Source: Aquibium oceanicum
Lineage (GTDB): Bacteria; Pseudomonadota; Alphaproteobacteria; Rhizobiales; Rhizobiaceae
Length of the DNA stretch: 64,000 nt
Direction: 5' to 3'
Assembly (NCBI RefSeq): GCF_001889605.1
Contig: NZ_CP018171.1
Span: 4,176,501 to 4,240,500, forward strand
The notes beneath the pieces were generated by a model, which saw only the letters and a program-made list of their open reading frames with translations, had not been told where the DNA came from and searched no databases. How positions within the stretch are numbered: the first letter of the stretch is position 1; every line of letters starts with the position of its first letter. The position numbers and the translations under genes were made by a program. Positions 34,931-44,736 of this stretch are shown piece by piece.

Positions 34931-35963
34931 TATCTGCCTGTGCTTCTCGCCGCCGTGTCCCGCGCCGCAGAAGGTTCGCAAACGTCAATTCGCGATTTCC
35001 TGTGATGCCGCTCGGTCTGAGGATGAGAACGACGAGCATGAGGATCGCCAGACCAACCTCGCGCAGCCCCGGCATGGCGGGAATCGTCAACCCGGCGATC
35101 GCGAACCCGCCGGCTAGGTTGCGAAGCACCTCACCCACGAAGGCGATCGCGATCGCGCCGACCACCGCCCCTGAAAGGCTGTGCTGGCCACCGATGACGA
35201 GCATCGCCAGGGTGAGGAATGTCAGTTCGAGATAGAACTGGCTGACGGAGAGAATGCCGATCGCGTGGCCTTGCAGGACCCCGCTAGCCCCCACGAGCGC
35301 CGCCGACAGGACGAAGGCGGCAAGCCGCAGCCGGCGAACCGCGATTCCCGATGCGAGCGCGGCCACCTCGTCCTCGCGCGAAGCCCGAAGCATCAGGCCG
35401 GCCCGCGAACCGGCGAAGACGCTCGCCACCAGCAGAGAGGCGAGGACGACGGCGGTGGCGACCGGCAGATTGACCGAGAGCGGCAGGCCGATCAGCGAGG
35501 CGGTTCCCTTGGTCAGGCCGGTCGCGTGGGACATGGTGGTGTTGACGATGGCGAGGAACGCCAGCGTCGCGATGCTGGCGCCGATGCCCGCCAGCCGAAC
35601 CACCGCGACACCGAAGATGGCGGCGACGATGGCGGCAAGCAGCATCCCTAGGGCCATGCCGCCCCAGAGCCCCAGGTCGGTCGACAGCACGAAGGCCGGC
35701 AGGTCGGGCAGGAACACCTTCTTGGTTATCACGGGGATGGTGAACCATGCCGACGTATAGGCCGCGATCCCGGCGAAGGCCGCATGCCCGAACGAAAGGA
35801 TGCCGGTGTTCGAGACGAAGATGGAGAGGCCGATCACGAACGCCAGTTTGACCATCATGTCGACCGCGAAGCGCGCCGTCGCCGCGGACCCGAGATAGCC
35901 GGGAAGCGTCGCCAGCAAAATCAGCCCGGCGAGGAGAACGTATGTCTGGACCCGCGCACCCAT
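34914..35963 (-). CDS. livM: Branched-chain amino acid-type ABC permease LivM
   Basis: This 349-residue protein has about 10 hydrophobic helices, the LivM segment GILSFGHAAFAGIAAYTSAW and the conserved cytoplasmic region (GAVVGAIAIAFVGEVL). It forms the membrane channel with LivH. The start overlaps the livH stop by one base. Substrates of Liv-type systems range well beyond Leu/Ile/Val to amides, urea and aromatic acids, so the symbol gives the subunit type only. Confidence 0.88.
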   Translation of the reverse strand: MGARVQTYVLLAGLILLATLPGYLGSAATARFAVDMMVKLAFVIGLSIFVSNTGILSFGHAAFAGIAAYTSAWFTIPVITKKVFLPDLPAFVLSTDLGLWGGMALGMLLAAIVAAIFGVAVVRLAGIGASIATLAFLAIVNTTMSHATGLTKGTASLIGLPLSVNLPVATAVVLASLLVASVFAGSRAGLMLRASREDEVAALASGIAVRRLRLAAFVLSAALVGASGVLQGHAIGILSVSQFYLELTFLTLAMLVIGGQHSLSGAVVGAIAIAFVGEVLRNLAGGFAIAGLTIPAMPGLREVGLAILMLVVLILRPSGITGNRELTFANLLRRGTRRREAQADTAISD

Positions 35964-36847
35964 CAGACGCGCTCCCGGGCGGAGGCTGGGCGGAACAGCC
36001 CCTGCGGCCGCAGGACAAGGACCATGATGACCGCCATGTAGACGAAGGCTTCGCGGAACGGACGCAGGTCGGCCGGCAGCAGCACCTGCAGGAAGACCGT
36101 GACCATGCCGACCGCCAGGCCTCCGAGGACCGCGCCCGGCAGGCTGCCCATGCCCCCGACGACGGTCGCAACGAAGCCGATCAGCGCCAGGTGGAGCCCG
36201 AGGCGTGGTTCGACGACCCCCGTCTGGGCGACGTAGAGCACCGCCGCCGACGAGGCCAGGATGCCGCTCAGTCCGAACGCCACCGCGATGACCCGGTTGG
36301 CGCGGATGCCCAACAGCCGCGCCATCTGGAAGTCCACTGCCGCCGCCCGCATCTCGATGCCGATCCGGGTCTTACGCAGGAAGGCACCCGTGCCCAGTAG
36401 CAGCAGGATCGTCACGGCGATCGTGACGACCTGGATCATGGGCACGCGCACGTCGCCGATCAGCAGCGGCTGCGAAAGCGAAGGCAGGATGTTTAGCCCC
36501 ATCGGGCGGGCTCCGAAGATCAGCACCAGGGTGTTCTGCAGCAGGTAGCTGAGCGCGAAGCTGGTGATCAGAAGGGTCGAGGGATTGGCCCCCCGCACCG
36601 GACGGAACGCCAGCCGCTCCGAAAGCAGCGCCAGCACCAGCGCGCCACCCGCCGCGAAGAAAAGCGCGACGGGAAAGCCCAGCCCGATCGCCAGCACGAG
36701 GATGTAGACCGTCACGGTGATGAACTCGGCATGGGCGAAGTTGATCAGCCGCATGATGCCGAAAATCAGGCCGATCCCGAGCGCCGTGAGCGCATAGATC
36801 GAGCCGATGCTCAGGGCGTCGATCAGGGCCTGGACGATCCAGCTCAT
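35963..36847 (-). CDS. livH: Branched-chain amino acid-type ABC permease LivH
   Basis: This 294-residue protein has about 8 hydrophobic helices. It begins MSWIVQALIDALSIGSIYAL and contains GIMRLINFAHAEFITV, the classical LivH loop, and GGMGSLPGAVLGGLAVG near the end. It overlaps livF by one base and livM by one base, so the four ABC genes are coupled. Confidence 0.9.
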   Translation of the reverse strand: MSWIVQALIDALSIGSIYALTALGIGLIFGIMRLINFAHAEFITVTVYILVLAIGLGFPVALFFAAGGALVLALLSERLAFRPVRGANPSTLLITSFALSYLLQNTLVLIFGARPMGLNILPSLSQPLLIGDVRVPMIQVVTIAVTILLLLGTGAFLRKTRIGIEMRAAAVDFQMARLLGIRANRVIAVAFGLSGILASSAAVLYVAQTGVVEPRLGLHLALIGFVATVVGGMGSLPGAVLGGLAVGMVTVFLQVLLPADLRPFREAFVYMAVIMVLVLRPQGLFRPASARERV

Positions 36848-37572
36848 CAGGCATGCTCCCCGCCGGAGAGGTAGGCGTTCTCCAGCCGGGCATCCCCGAG
36901 CAGGTCGGCTGCCAGACCTTCCAGGCGTACCTCACCGCCAGAGAGCACCATGACGCGATCGGCCACGGCGCCGATCCGCATCGGATTCTGCTCGACCAGG
37001 AGGATGCTGAGACCGCTGGCGCGCAATTCCCGAAGGACGTCGTACACGCGGTCGACCAGAAGAGGTGCAAGACCGAGTGACGGCTCGTCGAGGATCAGGA
37101 GACGGGGGCGCGAGAGCAACGCCCGCGCGATTGCAAGCTGCTGCTGCTCGCCGCCGGAGAGCCGGGTTGCCATGCCGTTGCGGCGCTCGGCGAGAATCGG
37201 GAACATGGCGTGGATTTCGGCCAGCGCCCTGTTTCGTGCAGCACGGTCGCCGAGCCGCCGCGACATTCCCATGAGCAGATTCTCGTGGACGGTCAGTCCG
37301 TCGAAGATGCGCCGTCCCTCCGGCACGAGGGCAATGCCCATCAGCGCGACGTCCTCGGTGCGCAGCCCGCCGATCGGCTTCCCGTCGAGCCGCAGTGTAC
37401 CTGCGGCGGCCGGCAGAGCACCGGCGATGGCGAGCGTGAGCGTGGTCTTGCCGGCGCCGTTCGGCCCCACGACCGCAAGCGTCTCCCCTTCTTCGAGTGA
37501 AAGCGACACGTCCCGCAGCGCCGGGACGGGGCCGTAGCTCACCCAAAGGCGGTCCAGTTCAAGCAGTGCCAT
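36847..37572 (-). CDS. livF: ABC transporter ATPase LivF
   Basis: This 241-residue ATPase has Walker A GPNGAGKTTL (about residues 36-45), signature LSGGEQQQLAIARAL and Walker B LLILDEPSLGLAP. EGRRIFDGLTVHENL is typical of LivF. The start overlaps the livG 3' end by 14 bases. It pairs with LivG as the ATP-hydrolysing heterodimer. Confidence 0.9.
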   Translation of the reverse strand: MALLELDRLWVSYGPVPALRDVSLSLEEGETLAVVGPNGAGKTTLTLAIAGALPAAAGTLRLDGKPIGGLRTEDVALMGIALVPEGRRIFDGLTVHENLLMGMSRRLGDRAARNRALAEIHAMFPILAERRNGMATRLSGGEQQQLAIARALLSRPRLLILDEPSLGLAPLLVDRVYDVLRELRASGLSILLVEQNPMRIGAVADRVMVLSGGEVRLEGLAADLLGDARLENAYLSGGEHA

Positions 37573-38284
37573 GTGGCACCCCGCCGAGATAAGCCGCCCT
37601 GACCTTCGGATCGGCGCGCACGGTAGCGGACGGCCCGGTGGCGATGACGCGGCCGACGTCGAGGACGACCAGCCGCGGACAGACGGACATGACGAGATCC
37701 ATGTTGTGCTCGACCAGCAGCAGCCCGATGCCCCTGCGCTCGACGAGTTCCTTGAGCGCGACGCCCAGTTGTTCGGCCTCCTGCGGCGACATTCCCGCGG
37801 CGGGCTCGTCGAGCAGCAGAAAGCCAGGCTCCAGGGCAAGCGCGCGGGCGATCGCCAGCTTCCTCTGATCCGAATAGCTCAGCGTCGCGGCTTTCCGGTC
37901 GAAGTCGCCCGAAAGCCCGACTGCTGCGAGGAGTTCCTTCGTGGCAAACCCCGGACTCCCCATCACCGCAGCCACCGCGGCCACGTTCTCGGCTATGGTG
38001 AGTTCCCCAAACAGCCGCACGCCCTGGAACGTTCGAACCACGCCTGCCCGCGCGACCATGTGAGGGGAGAGTTTCAGCAACGCCCGGTCGCCCAGCCAGA
38101 CGCCCCCGGTCGTCGGCCGCTGAAAGCCCGACATGACGTTGATGAGCGTGCTTTTGCCCGCACCGTTGGCGCCGATCAGGCCGACGATTTCGCCGGGCCT
38201 GATCTCGAGGGAGACGTCGTGGAGTGCCACGACGCCGCCGAACCGGACACCGATGTCTTCGGCACGAAGCGCGTTCACGTTCAC
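37559..38284 (-). CDS. livG: ABC transporter ATPase LivG, variant signature
   Basis: This 241-residue ATPase has Walker A GANGAGKSTL and the LivG-type VVRTFQGVRLFGELT. Walker B LLLDEPAAGMSPQE is followed by the switch His in LLVEHNMDLVM. The signature motif reads LSYSDQRKLAIARAL, with Ser-Asp where most LivG proteins have Gly-Glu or Gly-Gln. Start choice is uncertain: GTG 38284 fits the family N-terminus, GTG 38278 is close by, and ATG 38347 would overlap the binding-protein gene by 32 bases. Confidence 0.85.
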   Translation of the reverse strand: MNVNALRAEDIGVRFGGVVALHDVSLEIRPGEIVGLIGANGAGKSTLINVMSGFQRPTTGGVWLGDRALLKLSPHMVARAGVVRTFQGVRLFGELTIAENVAAVAAVMGSPGFATKELLAAVGLSGDFDRKAATLSYSDQRKLAIARALALEPGFLLLDEPAAGMSPQEAEQLGVALKELVERRGIGLLLVEHNMDLVMSVCPRLVVLDVGRVIATGPSATVRADPKVRAAYLGGVPHGTA

Positions 38285-38315
38285 CGCCCGGTTGTCTTTT
38301 ATTACCCCCCAGGCC

Positions 38316-39491
38316 TCAGAAGGTGATCTCGGGGGTTTTCTCGGCATCGAACACGCCGGTCGCCGAGGCCTTGCCTCCTTCGATCTCGATGATCGTCATG
38401 GGTCGGGCGTTGCTGATGTGAAGGTCGCTGGTGAAGGAGGTCTTGCCGACCAGCAGATCCTCTTCCGAGAAGCTATCCAGCTGTGCGCGCACGGCTTCGG
38501 TTTCGAATGTGCCGGCACGTTCGACTGCCAACGCCCACGCTTCGATCACACTGTAGCCGGTGAGCGCGTGACCGGTTACCGGCGCTTCGCCGTATGCCTT
38601 TGTGAAGGCCTCGACGAACTCGTTGACGCGCGGCTCGGGGTCGTCGCCGTGGATGCTGCCGTAGGTGAGGTTGTAGAAGGTGCTCAGGTCCGGAACCGCT
38701 TCCAGCCAGTAGGTGCCGTCCATGGATTCACCGGTGATCATCGGCAGGTCGATGCCGGCGGCGCGGATCTGGCGGATGTAGGAGCCGCCGTTGATCGCTC
38801 CGCAGAACATGATCACGTCCGACTTCGCCTCGGCATCCTTCATGCGGCTGACCTGCGCGGCGATGACGGTGTCGTTTCCGGCATTGTACTCGTCATAACC
38901 GGCAACGCCTTCGCCTCCGGCGAGTTCGCGCCAGCGCTTCTCGAAGTTGGAGCACAGCGACTTGTTGTACTCGACCTGGAGGTCGTTGAGGATGTAGACG
39001 TTCCGCTTGCCCAGGGTCTTCCAGGCGAACTCCGCCAGGATGGCGCCCTGGTGGTTCGTGGCGGTCGCCATCGTGTAGGCGTTCGGGCCAATGCCCTGCA
39101 CGCCGAACTTGGCGTCGGCGGCGCAGGACGAGAAGGCGATCTTGTCCTGCGACTGGGCGACGAGAGCGGCGGGTGCGCCGAAATCGAAGTCGCAGGTGAC
39201 CATGACGAGTTCGGCGTTCTTGGACAGAACGTCCGTGGCCGCCGTGGCACCCTGTGCGGGATCGGACGCGGTATCGGCCGAAACCTCTACGATCTTGCGC
39301 CCGAGCAGCCCGCCCTTGGCATTGATCTCCTCGATCGCGAGCTTCGCGGCCTTGTAGGGTCCGTCGTCATAGGGCGCGACGAAGCCCGACAGCGCAATGG
39401 CGAAGCCGACCGTCACGTCCTCCTGCGCGGTCGCCGCGAATGGCGTTGCCGCGATCAGGGTCGTAAGAAAGATGCGTGTTCCCATTTTCAT
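38316..39491 (-). CDS. ABC substrate-binding protein, Leu/Ile/Val-binding family
   Basis: This 391-residue periplasmic receptor of the type I fold has a signal peptide (MKMGTRIFLTTLIAATPFAA, cleavage ATA|QED). VTVGFAIALSGFVAPYDDGP matches the Leu/Ile/Val-BP family start, followed by INAKGGLLGRKIVEVSADTA. AGGAGG 8 bases before ATG 39491 decides the start; an ATG at 39530 overlapping hyuB lacks this. Position between the hydantoinase subunits and livGFHM suggests the ligand is the cyclic or amide substrate of the hydantoinase, but this is inferred. Confidence 0.87.
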   Translation of the reverse strand: MKMGTRIFLTTLIAATPFAATAQEDVTVGFAIALSGFVAPYDDGPYKAAKLAIEEINAKGGLLGRKIVEVSADTASDPAQGATAATDVLSKNAELVMVTCDFDFGAPAALVAQSQDKIAFSSCAADAKFGVQGIGPNAYTMATATNHQGAILAEFAWKTLGKRNVYILNDLQVEYNKSLCSNFEKRWRELAGGEGVAGYDEYNAGNDTVIAAQVSRMKDAEAKSDVIMFCGAINGGSYIRQIRAAGIDLPMITGESMDGTYWLEAVPDLSTFYNLTYGSIHGDDPEPRVNEFVEAFTKAYGEAPVTGHALTGYSVIEAWALAVERAGTFETEAVRAQLDSFSEEDLLVGKTSFTSDLHISNARPMTIIEIEGGKASATGVFDAEKTPEITF

Positions 39492-39526
39492 TTTTTGGTC
39501 CTCCTTGACCAGTTCGTTGATCTCTT

Positions 39527-41272
39527 TCATGCGGCCGCGCGAAGTCGCGCGGTTTCTTCAGGATCGATCGAACCGTCTTTGCCCAGCACCACGCCATAGA
39601 CGGCCCGGGCCCTTTCGGCGGTGATCCGCCCAAGACCCACATCGCGGGCGACCTTCTCCGCCGGCCGCGATTTCGGGTTTCCGTAGCCCCCACCTCCGGC
39701 CGAGATGGACAGGACGAGTTGGCGGTCGGCGACGTCGACCTGGGCGCATGACGGCAAGGGTTCGCGGCTGCCGTTCTCTTCGATCAGATACTGGTTGGCC
39801 GGGCCGCCTTCCCCACCGCCACGCGTTCCCAGCGCGGCGTTGACGACGCCGTCGCTGACGTAGCCGACGGAGATGTCGCAACCGACCGGCCCGAACTCGA
39901 CCGCGATAGACGGTGCCCCGACATGCTCGCCGGCGCCCTCCGTATCCGGCAGCAGCCGGCGCGACGCGACGTAGAGCGGCTGGCGCAACTCGTCGAGTTC
40001 GACAGAATCGAGGTTGCACATGCCGGCGTTGCCGACGTGGCCGATCGTGAGCCATGCGTCGGCGCTCGGGCTGCCAGCGCCGCCGGTCATGCCCAGGAAC
40101 ACCTGATTGATGAAGGGTTTGCCGTCGCGCGGGTGGATGCCCGAGATCACCGCGACCGAGGGCGGGATGACGGCGCCGCACTCGGCCATTCCCCTGCCCT
40201 CCGCGATCTCCGCGATGGCGCACTGAACCGGGTTCGCGACACGGTCCGCCACGTTGGTGGTGGCCACGGAGCAGGAGGTCGGATGACGGGGCACGCCGAC
40301 CACGCAGTTGTCCTTGAGGCGCAGATCGATGCGGCGAAAGCTGCCGGCGTTCTTTGGCACGGTGTGATCGATGGAGTTGAAGATGCCGACCATGGCGGCG
40401 GTACGCGTGCACGCCTCCGATAGGTTGAGGCCGCAAGGCAGGCAATCCATGTTCTCGGTGAGATCGACGGAGATCCGCGCCGCTTCGGCGTCGATGCCGA
40501 CATGCACCGTGACCGGTATGCCGTCCTCCGGCGTGCCCGGGAACGGATCGTGCCGGCTGAGACGCGTCGCGCGACCACTCGGCAGGGCGCGCACCGCTTC
40601 GATCATACGCTTCTCGGAATAGTCGAGCCATTCGCGGCTGAAAGCCTCGAGCGCGTCCCAGCCGACTTCGGCCGCCATCGTCCTAATTTCCTGCTCGCCG
40701 ATGCGCGCAGCCCCCAGCGCCGCCAGAAAATCGCCCCACCATTGGTCCGGGACGCGGATCCGCATACGGCACATGCGCACGAAGTCTTGGTTGGTCTGAT
40801 AGTTCTCCTGTACCCGCACCGACGGGAAGATCAGCGCGCCTTCCTCGTACACGTCGCGCGCCGCGCCGTGATAGGTCGTGGGGATCGAGTTGCCGATGTC
40901 GGCCTGATGGGCCTTTGCCAGCACCGTGAACCTATGACGCCCCTCGTCATCGACGATCGGTACCAGGATGGTGTGATCGGCCGCGTGGCTGCAGCCATGA
41001 TAGGGCGAATTGTTGATGAAGGCGTCCCCGGCTTTGAGGTCGGGACAATATTCCTTCATGTATCTGGCCATGATGTCTGGGCCGGACAGCACGTGGATGG
41101 GCAGGCCCTCATTGGCGACCAGAAGCTCCGCGTCGGCGGTTACGATGCAGCAGGAAAAGTCGCGCGCGATGTTGAGCACACCGGAGCGTCCGGTCCTGAG
41201 CAGCGTGTTCGCCATCTTGCGGGCCACGCCTTCGAAGCGGTTGTTCAAGAGTGCGAGTGTAACGAGATCCAT
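39527..41272 (-). CDS. hyuB: Hydantoinase/oxoprolinase subunit B (HyuB)
   Basis: This 581-residue HyuB family protein pairs with HyuA for ATP-dependent opening of cyclic amides such as hydantoins, 5-oxoproline, creatinine derivatives or caprolactam. Family features are LVTLALLNNRFEGVARKMA, PYHGCSHAADHTIL, and the C-terminal TRGGGEGGPANQYLI and SISAGGGGYGNPKSR. GAGGAG is 6 bases before ATG 41272; ATG 41278 abuts it. It is 10 bases after hyuA. The substrate cannot be deduced from sequence. Confidence 0.88.
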   Translation of the reverse strand: MDLVTLALLNNRFEGVARKMANTLLRTGRSGVLNIARDFSCCIVTADAELLVANEGLPIHVLSGPDIMARYMKEYCPDLKAGDAFINNSPYHGCSHAADHTILVPIVDDEGRHRFTVLAKAHQADIGNSIPTTYHGAARDVYEEGALIFPSVRVQENYQTNQDFVRMCRMRIRVPDQWWGDFLAALGAARIGEQEIRTMAAEVGWDALEAFSREWLDYSEKRMIEAVRALPSGRATRLSRHDPFPGTPEDGIPVTVHVGIDAEAARISVDLTENMDCLPCGLNLSEACTRTAAMVGIFNSIDHTVPKNAGSFRRIDLRLKDNCVVGVPRHPTSCSVATTNVADRVANPVQCAIAEIAEGRGMAECGAVIPPSVAVISGIHPRDGKPFINQVFLGMTGGAGSPSADAWLTIGHVGNAGMCNLDSVELDELRQPLYVASRRLLPDTEGAGEHVGAPSIAVEFGPVGCDISVGYVSDGVVNAALGTRGGGEGGPANQYLIEENGSREPLPSCAQVDVADRQLVLSISAGGGGYGNPKSRPAEKVARDVGLGRITAERARAVYGVVLGKDGSIDPEETARLRAAA

Positions 41273-41282
41273 GGCCATCTCC

Positions 41283-43352
41283 TCACTGCTGGCCGACGTC
41301 GACGACGAGACTGCCGGACGGCCGCCTCTCGGCGCTCGCGCCGGGATCGACGATGACCGTGGTATAGTCGTTCTCCACGATGGCCGGACCGTCGATCCTT
41401 TCTCCTGCCTTCAATGTCTCGAAGCGATAGACGTCGGTCTCAGCCCATCCGATGCCCGCGAACCAGGCATTGCGGACCCACTTTTCCTTGATGCCGGCCG
41501 GCGAGGCGAGACGCAGGTCCTTCCTTTCAGAAAGCCGGCACGTCACGGATGCCGACCACCCGACAATCTCTATGAAGGAGCCTTCGTCGCGGAACGAGAA
41601 CAACGTCTCGTGCGTGCGGTGAAAATCCTCGACGAACTCCGACAGCGCGCCAGCATCCGATACCGAACCTTCGCGAAGCGGAACCTCGATCTCCCACACC
41701 TCGGTCGCGTAGCGCGCGTCGGCCTTGAAGGTGATCGTGGTCTCCAGCGCGCCGGCCCCCGGCCCGGCGGCGAAGTCCCTCGCCTTCCGCGCCAGCGCGG
41801 ACAGTGTGGCGTTGACCGCGTCGTGGTCGAAACTGTCGGTATGGGCGACCTGGGCGGCATGGTACTCAGCCTTCAGTTCCGACATCAACGCGCCCGCCGC
41901 CGAAAGGGCCGGGCCGGTTTCCGGGATGATCAGCGTCCGGCAACCGAGGCGCCGAGCGATGCGCACAGAATTGAGGCCAGCCGCGCCGCCACCGCCGATG
42001 AGCACCGCTTCGCGCGGGTCGATCCCCTGCTTGACGGTGATGTCCAGGATGGCCTGCACCATGTTCTCGGTCGCGATGGTCAGGATCGCGTCCGCCGCCT
42101 CGGCGACCGGGAGCTTGCCTGGTCCGGCGACGTCGCGCTCGACCGCCGCGCGCGCCGCTTCCGGGTCGAGCGTCATCGCGCCGCCGAGGAAGTATGCCGG
42201 ATCGATGTGACCGAGAGCGACGGCCGCGTCGGTCACCGTGGCATGCGTGCCGCCGCGGCCGTACGCGGCGGGCCCGGGGACGGCGCCGGCGCTCGCCGGG
42301 CCGACCCGCAGCAGGCCGCCACTGTCGATCGAGGCTATCGATCCGCCGCCGGCACCCACGCTCTTGACGTCCACCCAGGGGAACCCGAGCATGATGCCGC
42401 GATATTGCGGTCCGATCCAAGTTTCGCGCGTGGTCGGGATGTTGCCCTTGCGCACGATCGACACGTCGTAGGTTGTGCCGCCGGTATCCGCGATGATCGC
42501 GTCCTCGGCCGCACTGTCGATGGCGGCGTAATAGCGGCCCGCGATCGGCGCCATGGATGGGCCGGAGTTCACGATATGGATCGGCGCCTCCGCCGCGTCC
42601 GCGGCATCGATGACGCCCGCCTGCGAGGTGACGATCAGGACGCGACCGCGGAAGCCCGCCTCGCGCAGCCGCCGCTCCAGGTCGCTCATGTAGCGTGCGA
42701 TCATCGGCTTGAGCGACGCGTCGACCGCGGCGGACGACGCACGGCGGAATTCGCGGATGGCCGGGTTGAGCTTGTGTGACAACGTGAAGGGGACGCCCGG
42801 AAGATGCTCGGCGAGGAGTTCGCCGATCCGCAATTCATGCGCGGGGTTGACGATCGACCACAGGAGGCAGACGGCGACCGCCTCGACCGCATTTTCCTTC
42901 AGCCGTTCGATGTGCTCGAGCACAGCCTCTTCGTCCAACGTCAGGCGGACGGACCCGTCGGCCATCACCCGTTCGGGTACCTCGAAGGTCAGGCTCCGCG
43001 GTATATAGGGTTCCGGAAACTCGTGCGTGAAATTGAACGTCTCGGCGCGACCGCCCTCCCGCAGCACCAGGATGTCGCCATGTCCGGAAGTGGTGAGCAG
43101 GGCGGTGCGGGCGGTCCGTCCTGTGATTATCGCATTGATGGCATGGGTCGTACCGTGCAGCAGCGTATTGCCGCCCGCAAGAAATTCGGCGAGCGATCGG
43201 CCGTCCGCGTCGGCTGCAACGGAAAGAGCGTCGAGCATGCCGGCCACCGGATCGTGCGGGGTCGTCGCGGCCTTGTAGAGCCGGCAGAGGCCGCTGTCGT
43301 CCTCGACGACCAGGTCCGTGAACGTCCCCCCCGTATCAACCGCAAAACGCAT
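41283..43352 (-). CDS. hyuA: Hydantoinase/oxoprolinase subunit A (HyuA)
   Basis: This 689-residue ATP-binding subunit has an N-terminal actin-like domain starting MRFAVDTGGTFTDLVVEDD. The central hydantoinase A domain has IADTGGTTYDVSIVRKG and SVGAGGGSIASID. The C-terminal part has IGGGGAAGLNSVRIARRLGC. It phosphorylates the cyclic amide so that HyuB can open the ring. It follows the aminotransferase by 24 bases, which suggests the opened product carries an amino group that is then transaminated. Confidence 0.9.
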   Translation of the reverse strand: MRFAVDTGGTFTDLVVEDDSGLCRLYKAATTPHDPVAGMLDALSVAADADGRSLAEFLAGGNTLLHGTTHAINAIITGRTARTALLTTSGHGDILVLREGGRAETFNFTHEFPEPYIPRSLTFEVPERVMADGSVRLTLDEEAVLEHIERLKENAVEAVAVCLLWSIVNPAHELRIGELLAEHLPGVPFTLSHKLNPAIREFRRASSAAVDASLKPMIARYMSDLERRLREAGFRGRVLIVTSQAGVIDAADAAEAPIHIVNSGPSMAPIAGRYYAAIDSAAEDAIIADTGGTTYDVSIVRKGNIPTTRETWIGPQYRGIMLGFPWVDVKSVGAGGGSIASIDSGGLLRVGPASAGAVPGPAAYGRGGTHATVTDAAVALGHIDPAYFLGGAMTLDPEAARAAVERDVAGPGKLPVAEAADAILTIATENMVQAILDITVKQGIDPREAVLIGGGGAAGLNSVRIARRLGCRTLIIPETGPALSAAGALMSELKAEYHAAQVAHTDSFDHDAVNATLSALARKARDFAAGPGAGALETTITFKADARYATEVWEIEVPLREGSVSDAGALSEFVEDFHRTHETLFSFRDEGSFIEIVGWSASVTCRLSERKDLRLASPAGIKEKWVRNAWFAGIGWAETDVYRFETLKAGERIDGPAIVENDYTTVIVDPGASAERRPSGSLVVDVGQQ

Positions 43353-43376
43353 GTCGCCCCCGTAGCCGTTGCCTCG

Positions 43377-44690
43377 TCAGTCTTTTCCCAGAAATGCCGC
43401 CCAGCGCGGCGCGCGCCGCGCCACCGCGGCGACCAGTGCATCGCATTCCGCGTCCCCGATCGGCAGGCTGAGCGCCAGCAATCCTCGCCGCGCGGTATAG
43501 AAACCGTCTTCCAGCAGGTCGAAGAAGATGAGGTCGCGCATCCGCTGGTCGGCTCCGGCGAGGTCCGCCGGCCGCTTCGGTTCGGTTCTCATCGGGTGGA
43601 TGTTCATCAGCGAGCCGATTCCGGTGACGATTATTCCGGCACCCGCCCCGGCCAGGACCGCGTTGATCCGCCGCCGCAGCGAATCGCCGCGCGCGTTGAG
43701 GTCATGCACGGCTGCCGGAGTCAGTCGCTTGGTCAGTCCGGCGAGACCCGCCGCCATTGTTAGAACATTGTTGTTGAAGGTGCCGGCATGCGGAAGCGAG
43801 CCGGTCTTCGAGGGATCGAAGTTCGACATCACCTCGGCACGGCCGCCGAAGGCGCCGAAGGACATGCCGCCGCCGATGTACTTGCCGAGCGTGGTGAGGT
43901 CGGGCCGTATCCCGAGTTCGGACTGCAACCCGCCAGGGCTGAGCCGGGACGTCATCACCTCGTCGAACACGAGCAGCGCGCCCGCGGCCTCGGTCTCCTC
44001 ACGCAGCATCTGCAAAAAGGCGGGGTCGCCTGGAATACAGCCACCGCTGCCCATCATCGGCTCGACGATGACGCAGGCGAGGTCGGAACCGGTTTCGCGT
44101 ATCGCCTGACGCGTCGCCTCGATCTCGTTGAAACGGGAGAAGACATACTCGTGCGGCACGTTCACGGGTACCTCGGAGGCGGGAAACGTCAGGGTACCGC
44201 CGTGATACGCGCCCTCGAACACCATCACCTTGCCGCGCCCGGTCGCGTGCTTGGCAAGTGCCAGCGCCAACATGTTCGCCTCGGTGCCCGAATTCGTGAA
44301 GCGCAGCAGTTCCATCGACGGAAAGCGGTCCTTGATAGCCTCCGCGAAGGCCGCTTCCTGCGGCCCGTGGCTTCCGAGGTTCACGCCGTTTGCGACTGCC
44401 TTGGCGATGGCCTCCGCGATCAATGGATCGGAATGGCCATAGAGACCCGCGGTGAACTCGCCGAGGAAGTCGACATAGGTATGGCCATCCGCGTCCTCGA
44501 GGCGGCAGCCGGAGCCCGAGACCATGGTGAGGGGGAACGGGGTGTAGTAGAGCACGGTGCGCGTGTTGCCGCCCGGCATCACCTGGCTCGCCCGTTCGTG
44601 CAGGGCCTGGCTCTCGGGATTGGCGGCGCTATAGGCCTCGACCGCATCCGCGAGCACGGCTGGCAATGCGTTGTGCCCCTGCATCGTCAT
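43377..44690 (-). CDS. Class III aminotransferase, beta-amino-acid type
   Basis: This 437-residue PLP enzyme is related to glutamate-1-semialdehyde aminomutase. The opening block PGGNTRTVLYYTPFPLT, EFTAGLYGHS and LRFTNSGTEAN is what I recall from bacterial beta-phenylalanine and other beta-amino-acid transaminases. The PLP Asp is in LLVFDEVMTSRLSP and the Schiff-base Lys in LTTLGKYIGGGMSFGAFGG. The expected product is a beta-keto acid, which is the substrate class of BKACE in this locus. The start is uncertain (ATG 44690 chosen; GTG 44720 open). Substrate assignment is by resemblance. Confidence 0.82.
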   Translation of the reverse strand: MTMQGHNALPAVLADAVEAYSAANPESQALHERASQVMPGGNTRTVLYYTPFPLTMVSGSGCRLEDADGHTYVDFLGEFTAGLYGHSDPLIAEAIAKAVANGVNLGSHGPQEAAFAEAIKDRFPSMELLRFTNSGTEANMLALALAKHATGRGKVMVFEGAYHGGTLTFPASEVPVNVPHEYVFSRFNEIEATRQAIRETGSDLACVIVEPMMGSGGCIPGDPAFLQMLREETEAAGALLVFDEVMTSRLSPGGLQSELGIRPDLTTLGKYIGGGMSFGAFGGRAEVMSNFDPSKTGSLPHAGTFNNNVLTMAAGLAGLTKRLTPAAVHDLNARGDSLRRRINAVLAGAGAGIIVTGIGSLMNIHPMRTEPKRPADLAGADQRMRDLIFFDLLEDGFYTARRGLLALSLPIGDAECDALVAAVARRAPRWAAFLGKD

Positions 44691-44736
44691 TGCGCCGACC
44701 CCGGACCCGCGATCTTCCACCTGGGGTGATCCATCT

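Noticed and set aside
39527-44690. Caprolactam degradation (caprolactamase plus 6-aminohexanoate transaminase)
   Set aside because: HyuAB homologues include caprolactamase, but the aminotransferase resembles beta-amino-acid enzymes rather than omega-transaminases and no adipate-semialdehyde or beta-oxidation genes are present.
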